A stretch of DNA of 64,000 nucleotides, from the NCBI GenBank assembly GCA_030848705.1, contig CM061245.1, positions 79,843,564 to 79,907,563 of the forward strand, read 5' to 3'. Below the pieces are notes generated by a model. The model was not told the DNA's origin. It saw only the letters and a list, made by a program, of their open reading frames with translations, and did no database searches. Each line of letters begins with the position of its first letter. Within the stretch, counting starts at the first letter, position 1. Origin of the DNA: Heracleum sosnowskyi. Lineage: Eukaryota; Streptophyta; Magnoliopsida; Apiales; Apiaceae. Shown here one piece after another: positions 19,970-33,400 of this stretch. A program made the translations under genes and the position numbers.

Positions 19970-21557
19970 AACACCGTAGCCGTCCTTAAGGAGGTCACCG
20001 GTGGTGCAATGGGGCTTCGCAAGTCCCCGTCCTTGGTTAAACCAAGTTGTTGATCATCCGTGGATGATGTATCCTTTATAGGATCTAGAGTTTGAATCTC
20101 TATGAGGCTAGAATCAGGCTCTATTAATAGCAGAGATCCTGAAACTTCCCCAATAGTCTGTGAAGACTTTACCTCAGTTAACTCATCAATTGAAATTGAT
20201 TCATTGTCACCGAGTTTCCGATCCGCACCTACGCCAGACCCTTTACCCGCAGGATCCAGATATGTTCCATCTGGGGAGGTAGACAATGACCCTTTAGATT
20301 TTGCATTTGGGTCAGAGCCTTCTCTCGACGTCTGTGAAGACACTTGGTTCTTAGAACCTTCAAACAGTGAACCTGACCGTAATATGGTCGGAACACCAGT
20401 TGCTTCCGTCAATTCTTCCTCATTTGATTGAGCTATTGGTTCAGATATTGCTTTAATTAAAGTAGCCCAATCAGCATCAGAAAAATCAATGAAGGGCACT
20501 TTGGAAGTTTGAAATAAAGTATCAACAGTTGCCTCAGTTTCTATTCTTCTCCTTTTAGAGGAAGGCATAGTTGTTGTTGAAGGGTTTATCTCCTTATGTG
20601 GTGCTGCTAAGGCACTATCTCCCTCTACACTCATGGATGTTTGTATATTGGGTATAGGAGGGGAAGGAGGTTCGTTTATTGTTTCATTTTGTTCTTCCAA
20701 AGGCTCTTCGACCGTGGTTAGAGATTGTGGGTTTGCAATCTCATGGTCAGGATTGGCCACTGAGGGCTCTAGATCTACATCCATTGGTTGTTGTACAGGA
20801 GCCATTTCAGGTTGAGGAACATTACATTCATTTACTTGTTCCCCTGGGGGTAGAAGTGGTAGGGGCACCGTTCTTAGATAGTCTGTGAGAACAGTGGGTA
20901 CCCCTGGAAGATGATTCTTTCTTATCAGAGCGGTTATTGCATTGCTCTTCATCCTCATGCACTCCATGGTCTCCTCGCCTTCAAATGTGTCCCGTTCATT
21001 ATCTGTTAAGACATCATTGAGAATTAGCTGTAGGAACCTAGGATAGAAACAAAGCACATCGTCCATGCCTGTTCTGTCTTCCAATGGTCCCATGCACAAA
21101 ATGACTTGATCAATCACTAATCGTCCTATGTTTATATGCCTATTGTTAGAAATGGCAAACCCTATCTTCTGAAGAAATAAGGGAATACCATGCAGATTTG
21201 TAAGCTTAGCAGTAAAAACATGGATTAGTGTGTGAAAGAAAAAGTTCCATGGCTTTGTCAGGTAATGCTTCAGGAACTCTCCCACAAAGAAGTTTGGTTG
21301 TTGACTTCTAATGAGAGTGAAGAAAGCATGTATCTCCTCAGTTGTGGGATCCGGAACATGGTTTTCTGTTGGAAAATGAAGTATTCTGTTAAAGTCATGT
21401 TCCGTCACCCTTATTGTTCTGCCCCCTGGCACAACAAAACTAAAGGACCTTACGTTATTCTCACTTGTATCCGTGGCGGACGTGTACAACGCAGTCAATT
21501 GATCGATGCAAAGGACTACGGGAGTACTCAAAGAATATGCCACTAAAACGAGACATG
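19970..21557 (-). pseudogene. Element C ORF3, N-terminal part (broken by insertion of B)
   Basis: About 525 codons homologous to the start of the B and D ORF3 proteins. It keeps the module signature PWNFFF with an aromatic/hydrophobic stretch after it (KIGFAIS), then Pro- and Ser-rich low-complexity sequence. The open frame begins after TAA at 21559-21561 without an in-frame ATG. An ATG at 21557 lies in a neighbouring frame, so a small indel near the start is likely. The apparent C-terminus read into 19912-19969 belongs to the LTR of B, not to this gene. The gene resumes at 8051. Confidence 0.82.
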
Positions 21558-22949
21558 ATTAGTCTTGGTTACGATAAATTCTCCAGCCATTTTAAATTTC
21601 CAGAAAATTAATTTTTAAACCAAAACTAATTTTTCAATTAATTATTATTAATTAATTAAACTTGACAAAAATAACCCTTTTTTCTGAAATACACAACCTC
21701 GAATTAATTAATTTGGAACCCTAAATTAGTGAACTTCAAAATACCACTAAAATCCAAAGAAATCAATTGTTAAACAATCAACTTCTATAGATAAGAAATG
21801 TTATCACTTTTTTTTAGGTTCAAAACTATAGTTCGATGGATTCTTCAATATTTTGTCCTAAAAGCTTAAAATAATCAAGTCTTCACGGTTAAAAATCAAT
21901 TAACAGTGAGAATCAGTAACTTTTTCAAGTTTTTCTTGGTTAAAAATGAAGAAATCTATCGAAGTGGTTCTTGGATATGTATATATCTTTGTAAGTATAT
22001 AACTCGGCTGTAACTTTTCTTGAATCTGTAAAACAATGAAAGAAAAAGGCTAAGGCATTGTTATATACATTTTAAACTGTTAGGGGTATTCTTGTCTTTA
22101 CATGGTTCGATATTTTTTAAATGAGCATTCGATGGTTTTCAGAAAGGGGCAAAACTGTCAACTTCCCTTCGATAGTTTTTGGAAAACTATCGAAGTTTTT
22201 GAAAATTAGAATTCAGAACGTTTTGATGAAAACTATCGAAGGCTATTTATGTTTAAAACTGAAAAACTATTGAACTCATTATATGAAATATATCGAGAAT
22301 TTAAAATTGACTAATATAGATTCTCTTCGATATATTTTCAACTTATTCTCAAAAACTATCGAGAATTGTATTTCGAGGGTTTTTCTTTTCTTACTTAAAA
22401 ACTATCGAATTATGAGTTCGATGGTTTTTAACTAGTACTTAGAAAAACTATCGAATTTTCTAAATTCGATGGTTTTTGCTTCTGTCCAAATTTTAAACCA
22501 TGTTCTGTTTTAAAAAATCAGACTTTTTGTATTTTCTGTCAAGTTTTATTTTGAATAAACTTTTTCAAATTTACCAAAATCAATTGTCAACAGAAAATTC
22601 ACAATTTTCTCAGAATAAAATCGACTAAATATCATTGAATGATATTAACCAATTAAAATCCAATAAATTATGCTGCATTAATCTACAATGTTAAAAACAA
22701 AGCAAATTAATTCAAATTAAATAGATGCTTAAATATTTAGAACAAATATTAGCATCTAAATCATTTTAGAATTAATAACCAATTAAATGCCAGAAGATAT
22801 ATCATCCATAATTATGACATTAAATTAGTACAATAATCCTAACTACGAGAATTGCTCCAGAAAATAAATTCACGAGTCCTAAGGATATGGAAATTCTTAA
22901 AGTCATGTATTCACTAGGACTATCTACAGTTACTGACTTCTAATCAAAA
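21558..22949 (-). repeat. Element C pol-ORF3 spacer with TTCGATRGTTTTT repeats
   Basis: 1.4 kb of AT-rich non-coding sequence between pol and ORF3, similar in length to the D spacer. Between about 22107 and 22477 it carries some eleven copies of TTCGATRGTTTTT or its complement, in both orientations. One pair forms an inverted repeat (22168-22180 with 22183-22194). Looser copies occur near 21836 and 21955. No coding potential is recognised. Confidence 0.8.
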
Positions 22950-24947
22950 TCAATTAGAAAGATTTAACACCCCAAGTTCACCAACCAGCTTTGAAAAAGT
23001 GGATTCATCAAGCGGTTTAGTAAAGATGTCTGCAATTTGTTCCTCTGTGAGTACAAAGTGTAACTCCACAGTTCCATTCATGACATGCTCTCGGATAAAA
23101 TGATACCTGATGTCGATATGCTTCGTCCTCGAGTGTTGCACTGGGTGTTAGAGATTGCTATGGCACTTGTGTTGTCGCAAAATATTGGAATCTTAGTCAA
23201 CAAAAGCCCATAGTCACGGAATTGGTTTCTCATCCACAATATCTGAGCACAACAGCTACCAGCAGCAATGTATTCAGCCTCAGTTGTTGATGTGGACACT
23301 GAATGTTGCTTCTTGCTATACCAGGAAACTAACCTTCTTCCAAGAAACTGACAGCTTCCTGAAGTACTCTTCCGATCAATCTTACAACCTGCAAAATCAG
23401 AGTCTGTATATCCAATAAGATCAAATCCTGTATCTTTAGGGTACCAAATTCCAAGATTTGGGGTCCCCTTAAGATATCTAAATATTCGCTTAACAGCTAT
23501 TAGATGAGATTCTTTAGGATCAGACTGAAACCTAGCACACAAGCATGTTGCAAACATTCTATCTAGTCTACTTGCAGTGAGATAAAGTAATGAGCCTATC
23601 ATACCTCTGTAGCCTGTGATGTCAACCTTCTTACCAGTTTCATCCTTATCAAGCTTAGTGGCAGTTGGCATAGGAGACTTTGCTGTAGATAAGTCTTCCA
23701 TTTGATATTTCTTAAGAAGATCTTTGATGTACTTGGACTGACAAATGAATATACCATCTTGTCTTTGGTATACTTGCAGTCCAAGAAAGAATGACAATTC
23801 ACCCATCATGCTCATTTCATAACGACTCTGCATTAACTTAGCAAATCTCTTGCATAGATCATCATTAGTAGAACCAAATATTATGTCATCAACATATACT
23901 TGCACTAATATCAAATCATTTTTGTGCTTTTTGTAAAAGAGAGTTTTGTCTACAACACCTCTTGTAAAATCATTTTCAAGTAAGAATTCAGAGAGAGTGT
24001 CATACCATGTCCTTGGAGCTTGTTTGAGTCCATAGAGAGCTTTGAATAGAAAGTACACAAAGTCTGCCAGTTTTGAATCCTCAAAACCTGGAGGTTGTTC
24101 CACATACTCTTCTTCTTCTAACTCCCCGTTCAGAAAAGCACTCTTCACATCCATCTGATATACCTTGTAATTGGAATGTGATGCGAATGCCAGAAACATT
24201 CTGATGGCCTCAAGTCTTGCTACTGGTGCATAGGTTTCATCATAATCTATAACCTCTTCTTGAGAGTAACCTTTAGCAACCAGTCTGGCTTTGTTTCTCG
24301 TAACAATGCGATCTTCGTCCAACTTATTTCTGAATACCCATCTTGTTCCAATAACATATTTTCCCTTAGGCCTGGGTACCAGCTTCCAAACTTTCCGCAT
24401 TTCAAACTGATTAAGTTCCTCTTGCATAGAAATCACCCAATCTGGATCATCTAGGGCATCTTCAACTTCCTTAGGTTCTGTTTCTGAAAGAAACCCAGAA
24501 TAGTGACATTCATTTTGTGATGTCCTCCTAGTTCTCACTCTTGTGTCCGGATCACCAATGATCAAGTGAAAGGGATGATCTCTATTCCATACCCTTTGTC
24601 TTGGCAGATGCGATCTTGATGATTCTCCTTGTTCTAGATGTTGTGGAGTATGACTAGTTGATCCTTCTCCTGCTCCCCCTAAGTTGTTGACTGTGTGATA
24701 TGTTGATTCTGTAGACTGACTAGTGGATCCTGTAGAATTTTGAGGATCTCCACTATGGTCACCACTCTGTCCAGAATCATTATCATTATGATTTTTATTA
24801 ATAACTGTAACAACTTCAGGTTCTTCTTCATTGTCAGAGAGATCTCCTGATAGATTTTCAAATACCAAGGATTCAGAGTTCTCTCCAGTTTGCAGGCCTG
24901 GTCTTTTGGTGTCGTCGAATGTTACATTAAAGATTTCCAACACCTTC
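22950..24947 (-). pseudogene. pol: Element C pol, RT-RNase H part
   Basis: C-terminal portion of the C polyprotein. It holds the acidic linker, the RT start (WKLVPRPKGK), QMDVKSAFLNG, an intact YVDD, and RNase H (TDSDFAGC, TEAEYIAAG). A frameshift near 23100-23141, in the GNPVQHSRTKH-equivalent segment, splits off the last 63 codons (end VLNLSN, TGA at 22950). The upstream end is the CCTTC target site (24943-24947) of element D; the gene resumes at 36637. Confidence 0.9.
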
Positions 24948-25441
24948 TGTTAGGCCGAATACACAATATATAATCAATATATGTATGATAATAACAATCA
25001 AGAACACTGTTTATGAACAATAAACTGAATTATATTAAATAACTCTTCTCTCAGTGATGTAAAATATCACAGAGAGCTGCTAGGTTACAAGAATAATGTA
25101 TTCAGTATTCGCTTTCCTTTTAGGGTTAACCTATCTGTGTTTATATAGTACACAGTTACATAATCAATCTCTAATTGATATTCCTATAAATCAGCTATAC
25201 AATTTATATCAATTTAGGATTGCTTCTGTCTTCTGTCCCGTTTCTTTAGCTATCTCAATATATCTTGCTTCTTTCCATCTTCAAGATATATTGCTTCTAG
25301 AATCTTCAAGTATGCACCGATAGCTAAATAAACTCTCACCCTGTCAGACTTTAACAAACTCTGACTGGCTTCTAATGTAAACTCTGATAAGTACCTGTTT
25401 CTTAAACACTGATAAACAATCATCAACAATTATATCTAACA
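24948..25441 (-). repeat. 3' LTR of element D (494 bp)
   Basis: TGTTAGG...TCTAACA; pairs with 36143-36636. Minus-strand TATA at 25140-25148. Two AAACTCTGA words near 25358 and 25382, inverted relative to the internal copies. Confidence 0.96.
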
Positions 25442-25452
25442 ATCTCCCCCAA
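25442..25452 (-). other. Polypurine tract of element D
   Basis: The minus strand TTGGGGGAGAT abuts the 3' LTR; identical to that of B. Confidence 0.92.
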
Positions 25453-25585
25453 CTTGTGCATAACAAAATGTACAAGTTAAAAGATAATTGATGATGTCAA
25501 AACATATAACAAATGCAGTGTTTATAACATAACAGAGTTTAACTTTTACTTAGAACAGAAAACTTTAAAAACTTACATTCAGTCT

Positions 25586-28500
25586 TTACTTAATTTCTTC
25601 AATGTCAGGCACTGTCCTGAGATAATCTGTAAGCAGTCTTCTTTCAGCTCTTTCTAGCTCAGCAATCATAACCTCTTTCAGCTCCTTAAGTTCTGGTTCT
25701 CTTTCACCAGTCTGATATATGGCAGCCCTCAGAGAATAAATGTTGTTTTTATTCATCTCATTTCCAAGTCTTATAAAGAAAGACTTATCAGATTCTAGAT
25801 TGAACTCTAAGACTTTGATTCCCAGTGCAGTTCTGAACTTAGCACTATTCCTCTTCATCTCTACCAGCTTTCCATGAGCAGCTCTATATTTTGGAATATA
25901 AGCACTTGAAATTCGAGCTCCGAGCAATACTTTAGACTTCATCATCCTATCTCTCAAAACTTGAGCAGCATTATGAGTACTTTGATTTTTCACTTTCAGC
26001 AAATACAAAACATACTCCAGCTCTTCCCATAGTTTCAAATGAATATCAGCTTCTCCAACTCTATAAACTCTTCCATCAGCCATAAAGTATAACAGAAACT
26101 CCTTTCTAATTCCCTTGTGATAAATCATCTGAACAGACTCTAACTTGTCAAGGTTTTCTTGAGTTACCCCAACACCAGGTTCTGCCAGTGATGTATGATC
26201 TAAAGGACTGTTATTTATTCTTTTCTCTCTATGTGATCCCAAACCAGATTTATCATAAGATTCCTTTCCTAACACTGTTCTGGTTTGAAGAAAATTCACA
26301 TTTCCTGGCTTCAGAGTTTCATCTCTAGTTGGTCTTGCAAAAGTACCTTGGAGTTGTGGAGATATCAATTGAGTTTGTACAACTTGAGCAGTGTCAGAGG
26401 TTGTCACAACTTTAGCAGAATTATCAACTTGAGCAACGTCAGTGGTTGATTTATTAAGTCTTGATTCAACATGAGCCATGTCAGAGGTTGAATGAACCTT
26501 CTTTGATAATTTAGGTTCTTCAATCAGTTTGCCTTTACCCTTATCAGTACTTGCTTCAACAGGCCTCCTTGAGTATTGTAAACTCTGTTGAGAGTTCACA
26601 TTCTCTTTAATAACAATTCCTTTTTCCTTTCTCCTAGGAGCCTTGACAGCCTTTTGCTTATAAGTTCCAGCTTCAACCTTCTTCTTATGTTCTTCAGCAA
26701 GAATCTACATCTCAGCATCTATATCTTCAACTGTGGCTTAACCACCATGTTCTTCCAGAAATAGTTTAGCAGCAATCTCTTCATCAGTAATTGGATTAGC
26801 TGAAATCACTAGACTCTTAAGTCTTGAAGAAGATTGAGCACCAGAGTTTACTCTATCAGAGTTTGTCAGATTTCTAGCAGAGTTTGACCTAAGTCTCCCT
26901 TGCTCTTGAATAGATTTTGACCTTCTCTCTGATTCTTTGCTTCCACCATCTGTTGTATCATCCCTCCGTCTCAGAGTTTGATCCCTTTTGCATTTTTCTT
27001 TAGGAACTCTCTCCCCCTTTTTGACATCATCAGGAATAAGTATAGATGTCAGCAATTCTAAAGATGCAGCAATAGAATCAATCTTTGTAGACATTTCATC
27101 TTTATTGCTCTCTACTTTGCTTAGTCTTTGTTTGATTTCCACTTGATCCTTGATCATAGAAGAATATTTAGCTCTATCATTCTTCAATGCCAACTCCTTA
27201 GCAACAATATCATTACTCAGACCTATAACAGCTTTATGAGTCTCATCAAAGCGATTGTTAAGAGACTTCACTTGTACTATCGTAGCCTTCAAGTGACTAA
27301 AAAGCTCTGGATTTGAAATTTCTTTAGCAGATTTATCAACAAAATCAGCAGTCCTTTGTTTAGAGAAAATACAATCTGCCCCTAACCAATTTGCATAATA
27401 CATTTCTCTATAATGAGCGTCAGTTGCATTTTGATTTTCCTTGACAGACTCTGCAGTAGGATCCCTTAGAAAAGGTATTGATTCATAGTCATCAGAGTCT
27501 GCATGATTAGAATTTACAGAAGTAACTCTGTCTTCATCAACATTTGCTGCTAAAGGCTCTGCAGCTTCTTCAACTACATTCTCTGCAGTAGCTTCATTTA
27601 AAGACTGAGCAGCTTCTTCAATATGTTCTTCAGCATTTTGAACAAAGTTTTCAACAAGAACATCTCCTTTTAAAGTCTTTGTTGTAGCTTCATGCATCTG
27701 TTCCACAGCAGCTTCAACAATCTTCTCAGAAGAGACAAATTTTGCTTCCTGATCAACCTCTTCACCCAATTCAGGAATTTGATTGGTGACAGAGAGTATC
27801 TCTGTATGAGTTCCCATAGACTCATCAACTACTAGGGTGGCTTGATCAGCTGCCACATCCCCAGTGTCACAAACACTGATTGCAGGATGTGCTTCAAACT
27901 CCTCTTCAATATCCAAGATTGGCTCAAACACCATCTCAGGAGCTTCATCAGCATTTACTCTGTCCACTATAGGCACAGTAGTTTCAACATTTTCATTAGT
28001 TGCAGGAGCTTCATTCTGTTCAGTTGCTGGAACAGCTTCAGATTCTAACTCATCAAAAAGATAGTTAGCAATCAATCTTCTTCTTCTTTGATTGAGAGTT
28101 TCAGTATCATCCTCATCATCAGAACGAGGTCTCTTTGCTCTCCTTTTCTTGGAAGGACCATCAGACTGTGGCATAGAAGATTTTGACACTCCAACCTCAG
28201 TAGCTAGCTTAACAGTCTTTGCAGGTTTAAAAGCCCTGTGTTTGATTCTACCACCAGTATGAATTGGTTGTGATGTAGATGGAGGAACTTCAGTGTTTAA
28301 TTGTTCTGGTTGTGGTTCTGCTTGGATAGAATCATCCAAAAACTGTTGCACTAATGCAGGCAGTAAAAGATCACCTACATTACCCTTCTTAACATCCTTA
28401 TTCACAAGATCAGAGAATATACGCTTGTGTAACTTAAAGCATGGAATAACATCTTCATCAAGAATATCTACTCCACTAACACAAGAAAAAAGTAAAAGCT

Positions 28501-29125
28501 GACAGAATCTAGCAAAGTAAACTACTCTCCTATTTTCAGTCATCTTTTCACCCATATTAATAAGAACTAGTCTACCAAAATCAAAATGAGTACCATAGAT
28601 AAGAGAATACCCAATTTGTAGACTTTCAGTGGGTATCGCATCCCAGTTAGTGCACTTCTTCCCGAACGTTCTTGTTATACAGTCGAAGAAAAAACTCCAC
28701 GCTTTCCTCAAGAACGGTCGCTTCAATTGACCTATCTTGGCCAAAGATCCACTGTAACCTATCGCCCTCATCATTCTCACCAACTCCGCATCACCAACAG
28801 CAATGGTGTAAGAAGTATAGTCACCAAAACCCATAGCAGCACGAATCGTACCAGGAGTAATGACATACTCTGTTTCTTGAAACTCGAAAACAATAGATGG
28901 TGTTCCAGTATCACCACCATCATCATAGATACCAGTCTCCCAGAAGCTTTTGATTTGGGACACAGAAAGCCTCTCTGGTTCTACAAGAGCACGCCCGATT
29001 TGAGATTGGGCAAGAAAATTTTGCATCAGATGAAACGCCTCCGGTACGTTCGCATTAATCAATGGAGCAGCATAATTATTATGAACAAATTCAAGCCCAT
29101 AAGATACAAAAGCAGTAGAGGCCAT
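25586..29125 (-). pseudogene. Element D ORF3, two in-frame stops
   Basis: Third gene of D, ATG at 29125 (MASTAFVSYG). Residues 1-250 hold the shared module (EAFHLMQNFL; AWSFFFD; QIGYSLIYGTHFDFG). Then come a nuclear-type basic stretch (KKRRAKRPRSDDED), an Ala/Glu-rich region, a coiled coil, and the DVKKGER block aligned to B. After TAA at 26738-26740 and TAG at 26705-26707 the same frame continues to 25586 with the conserved C-terminal block (YFMADGRVYRV, YVLYLLKVKNQ). In B the equivalent gene is one open frame, so I read the stops as nonsense mutations, though suppression cannot be excluded. The protein is about 1180 codons in all. Function unknown. Confidence 0.85.
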
Positions 29126-30495
29126 TAGTACAATTTAGAAATAATCAGAGAATGACTTAGAGAAGAAATTGAGAGTGTTTGCAGTAAGAGTGTTTGTGAA
29201 AATGTATGTGTGACAGTGAAGTGTGAATTGGAGTAAGTTGTGAAAAGTTCAAACGATTTTGTGTATTGTATATTAATACAAAATTAAAAATTAAAAACTG
29301 AACAGTTTCTAATCAATACACACAACTGTCTTACTCCGTGAAACGTGTGAGTGGGACACGTGGCACACATGTAATGACTGACAGTAGTAAATGGCAGTTT
29401 CCAATGCGCATGCGCAGTAAAAAGAGCAATAATTACCGCCTATTACACTTTCCTAGACACTCAACCTCTCTCCTCTGTTTAATACATTTTTGAACTGTTG
29501 TCCAATCATATTCTTTTGAATTTGCAAAACAGATGTCTTTTCTTGAAAGCATAATATGTCTGAAACAAAGAAATTTATTTTAATCATCAGAGATTAAAAT
29601 TAAATTACCTCGGCGTAGAGTACACAGTTCATCAGTGTTTACCAATCCTCCTCCTTTATTCATAAACTCTTTCCACAAACTGTACAGGTGTGAATATTTG
29701 TGTGTGATTTAGCAGAGTTTACTGAATATAAATATTTAGAGCATCTCAAAGTGCATAAAATCCACAAATTAAATCAGTAAAAACTGGTTGCCCAAACTCT
29801 CATTTATAAACAAAATCTGATATTGTCTAAACTCTGTACGTATAAATTTATTATTTTCACCCCCTTCGATTTTTCTTTTTTTTTATTTTTATTTTTCCTG
29901 TAATCAGTGGTTGGCACTAGTCACCAAAAATCAAAAAATTTAGCCCTTATTTCATACAATAAGTTCATGGGTCTTCCTAGGCACAACTTGATCTCAAAGG
30001 AATTTGTGCATATTTTTGCATCTTTTGATATGAGGGTGAAATATGAGCAACTAATTATCAGAGTTTAGACTTTCATCAGTTAACACTATTAATTTATGAG
30101 AGAAAGTGCAAACAGCTAATACAGACTCAGTGTATAGGATCAATAAACTAAGAGATGCTATAAATATAGAGACAGTATCATGCTGTGTAAAATTTCTGTA
30201 CACATTTGACATCAGAATTTATATCACTCAAAAGGATGCATGATTACTTACTGAGAATCATGCTTCATACATTTTTCTTCATCGGTCCATATGTTTCAGA
30301 CAAAATCACAATCAGAGTTTAACATCAGAGTTTAGCATCAGAGTATAACTGACAGAGTATGACTGACAGAGTTTAACATTATGACAGAGTATGACTTCAG
30401 AATTTTGACAAGCTGGTATGAATGACAGTTAACATATGCAAAGAATCATGAGCAACAAATCACAGAATGAGAAATTTTGAGTCTAACCAATATCT
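29126..30495 (-). repeat. Element D pol-ORF3 spacer with TCAGAGTTT cluster
   Basis: 1.37 kb non-coding. Seven words of the form (T/A)CAGAGT(T/A)T or close to it lie within about 95 bases at 30312-30405. A pyrimidine run near 29873-29905 (purine-rich on the sense strand) may be an extra polypurine tract. No ORF is supported. Confidence 0.82.
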
Positions 30496-33400
30496 CTAGT
30501 CAAAACCAGAGATCATTCCAAGTTCATTTACCAGTCTTGTAAAGGTAGCTTCACTCAAAGGCTTGGTGAAGATATCTGCAAGCTGTTGGTCTGTAGACAC
30601 AAAATGAAGCTCAATATTTCCTTCTTCCACATGTTCCCTGATAAAATGATACCTTATGCTGATGTGCTTGGTCATGGAGTGCTGTACTGGATTACCTGTC
30701 ATAGCAATAGCACTTTGATTATCACAGAAAATAGGTATTTTAGAGTACCTTAATCCATAATCCAGCAACTAATTCTTCATCCACAAAATCTGTGCACAAC
30801 AGCTACCAGCAGCAATATACTCTGCTTCTGCTGTGGATGTGGAAATTGATTTTTGTTTCTTGCTGTACCAAGAAACTAATCTGTCACCTAAAAATTGACA
30901 GCTTCCACTTGTGCTCTTTCTGTCAATCTTACAACCTGCAAAATCTGCATCAGAGTAACCAATTAACTTAAACTCTGATTCTCTAGGATACCACAAACCA
31001 AGAGTTATGGTTCCTTTGAGATATTTGAAAATTCTCTTCACAGCTGTTAGATGAGGCTCTCTGGGGTCTGCTTGAAATCTTGCACAAAGACATGTTACAT
31101 ACATGATATCTGGTCTACTTGCGGTGAGATAAAGAAGAGACCCTATCATTCCTCTGTAGTTTGTCATATCTACTGAGGTTCCTGTGTCTTTGTCTAGTTT
31201 TGTTGCAGTAGCCATGGGAGTTGTGGCAGATGAACTATCAAGCATACCAAATTTCTTAAGAAGATTTCTGGTATATTTTGCTTGATTGATAAAAATCCCA
31301 TCATCTGTTTGCTTTACTTGCAAGCCTAGAAAATAACTAAGCTCTCCCATCATGCTCATTTGATATCTTGACTGCATAAGCTTTGCAAACTTCTTACAGA
31401 GTTTGTCATTAGTAGACCCAAAAATTATGTCATCCACATAGATTTGAACTAACAGCAGATCATTACCAGTATTGAAATAGAACAAGGTTTTGTCAATTGT
31501 ACCTCTAGTGAACCCACTTTCTAAAAGAAATTGAGCCAGAGTTTCATACCATGCTCTAGGTGCTTGCTTTAGTCCATATAATGCTTTGTCCAACCTGTAG
31601 ACATAGTCTGGATGCTTAGGGTTCACAAACCCTGGTGGTTGTTCAACAAACACTTCTTCTTCAAGTTTCCCATTTAGAAAAGCACTTTTCACATCCATCT
31701 GAAAGACTTTAAACTTCTTGTGAGCAGCATAGGCCAGAAAAATCCTTATTGCCTCCAATCTTGCAACTGGAGCAAAGGTTTCATCATAGTCAATTCCTTC
31801 TTGCTGTGAATAGCCTTTAGCCACAAGTCTAGCCTTATTCCTTGTAATCACTCCATCACTGTCTGTTTTGTTTCTGAAAACCCACTTTGTACCAATAATA
31901 GATCTGTTTTTGGGTCTTGGTACAAGAGTCCGTACTTCATTCCTTTCAAATTCATTTAACTCTTCCTGCATAGCTGTTATCCAGTTAGCATCTTGAAGAG
32001 CTTCTTCCACTTACTTGGGCTCAGTTTGAGACAAGAATGCATGAAACAGACATTCATTAGTTGTAGCACTTCTAGTTCTCACACTAGCTTCTGGATCTCC
32101 AATTATCAAGTCAGGTGTGTGAGCTTGTGTCCACCTTCTTGCTATAGGTAATTGGCTTCTATTATCATTATTAGATCCTCCCCCTCGATCCATGCTCTCC
32201 TGATTTTCTTCTTGACCATTTGCATTCTCTGAGGCTCCCCCTGAATTGGACTGTTCAGTATTTGAACTTTCAGAGTTTGACCCAGAGTTTCTATTTGATT
32301 CTTCAGCTGACTCATTTTCAGAATTCGAGTCATCATTTTGAGAAGTTTCTGAAGTATCTTCACGCTCCCCCTCAACTGGTTCTCTATTTTGTTCTGTCAG
32401 AGAAACTTCCTCAGTGTTTACCAGTAGAGGTTCAGAGTATGCTTCGTTAGAGTTTGTTGGATTTGATTCATCAGAGTTTACGTCATCAGAGTTTAGATCT
32501 ACATTTTCAAATCGAAGTTGATCATGATATTCTTCATCTTCTATTCCAGTTATTTTCTTGTCATCAAATGACACATGTATTGATTCCATGATCACTTTAG
32601 TTCTCAGATTGTAGACTCTGAATGCTTTAGTTGACAGTGGGTATCCAACAAAAATTCAGGATGAGTTTTCAACACAAAGCACTTGCATCCAAAAATATGA
32701 AAATATTTCAAATTTGGCTTCTTATTTTTCACCATCTCATATGGTGTTTTTCCATGCCTGTTGATCAGTGTTGCATTCTGAGTAAAACAAGCAGTTTGAA
32801 CAGCTTGTGCCCAGAAATAAGTTGGCAATTTTGCTTCTTCAAGCATTGTTCTGGCAGCTTCGATTAAGGTTCTGTTCTTTCTTTCAACTACACCATTTTG
32901 CTGTGGAGTCCCTGGTGCAGAAAATTCTTGCTTCACTCCTCTTTCTTTGCAAAATTCTTCCATTATTGCATTTCTGAATTCAGTACCATTATCACTCCTA
33001 ATAATTTTCACTTTATACTGTGATCCTTTGTCCAGTAGCTTTACATGATCCATTAGAGTTAAAGCAGTTTCATCCTTCTTTGCTAAGAAATACACCCATG
33101 TGTACCTAGTGTACTCATCAACAATGACTAGAGCATATTTCTTTCTGCCAAGAGACATTATATTGACTGGACCAAATAGATCAACATGAAGAAGATGATA
33201 AGGATCCACAACTGAAGATTCAGACTTACTCTTGAAAGATGACTTCCTTTGCTTGGCCTTTTGACAAGAATCACACAGACCATTTAAGCTGAGTATTGAC
33301 TTTGGAAGTCCCCTTACAAGATCTTTTCGAATTAGCTCATTGATGTTGTTCAAGTTTAGGCGAGAGAGATTCTTATGCCATTTCCAACTCTCTTCATTTG

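Noticed and set aside
30300..30410. CRISPR-like short repeats
   Set aside because: The repeats are 8-9 bases with irregular spacing in a plant retrotransposon; there are no repeat-spacer units and no cas genes.
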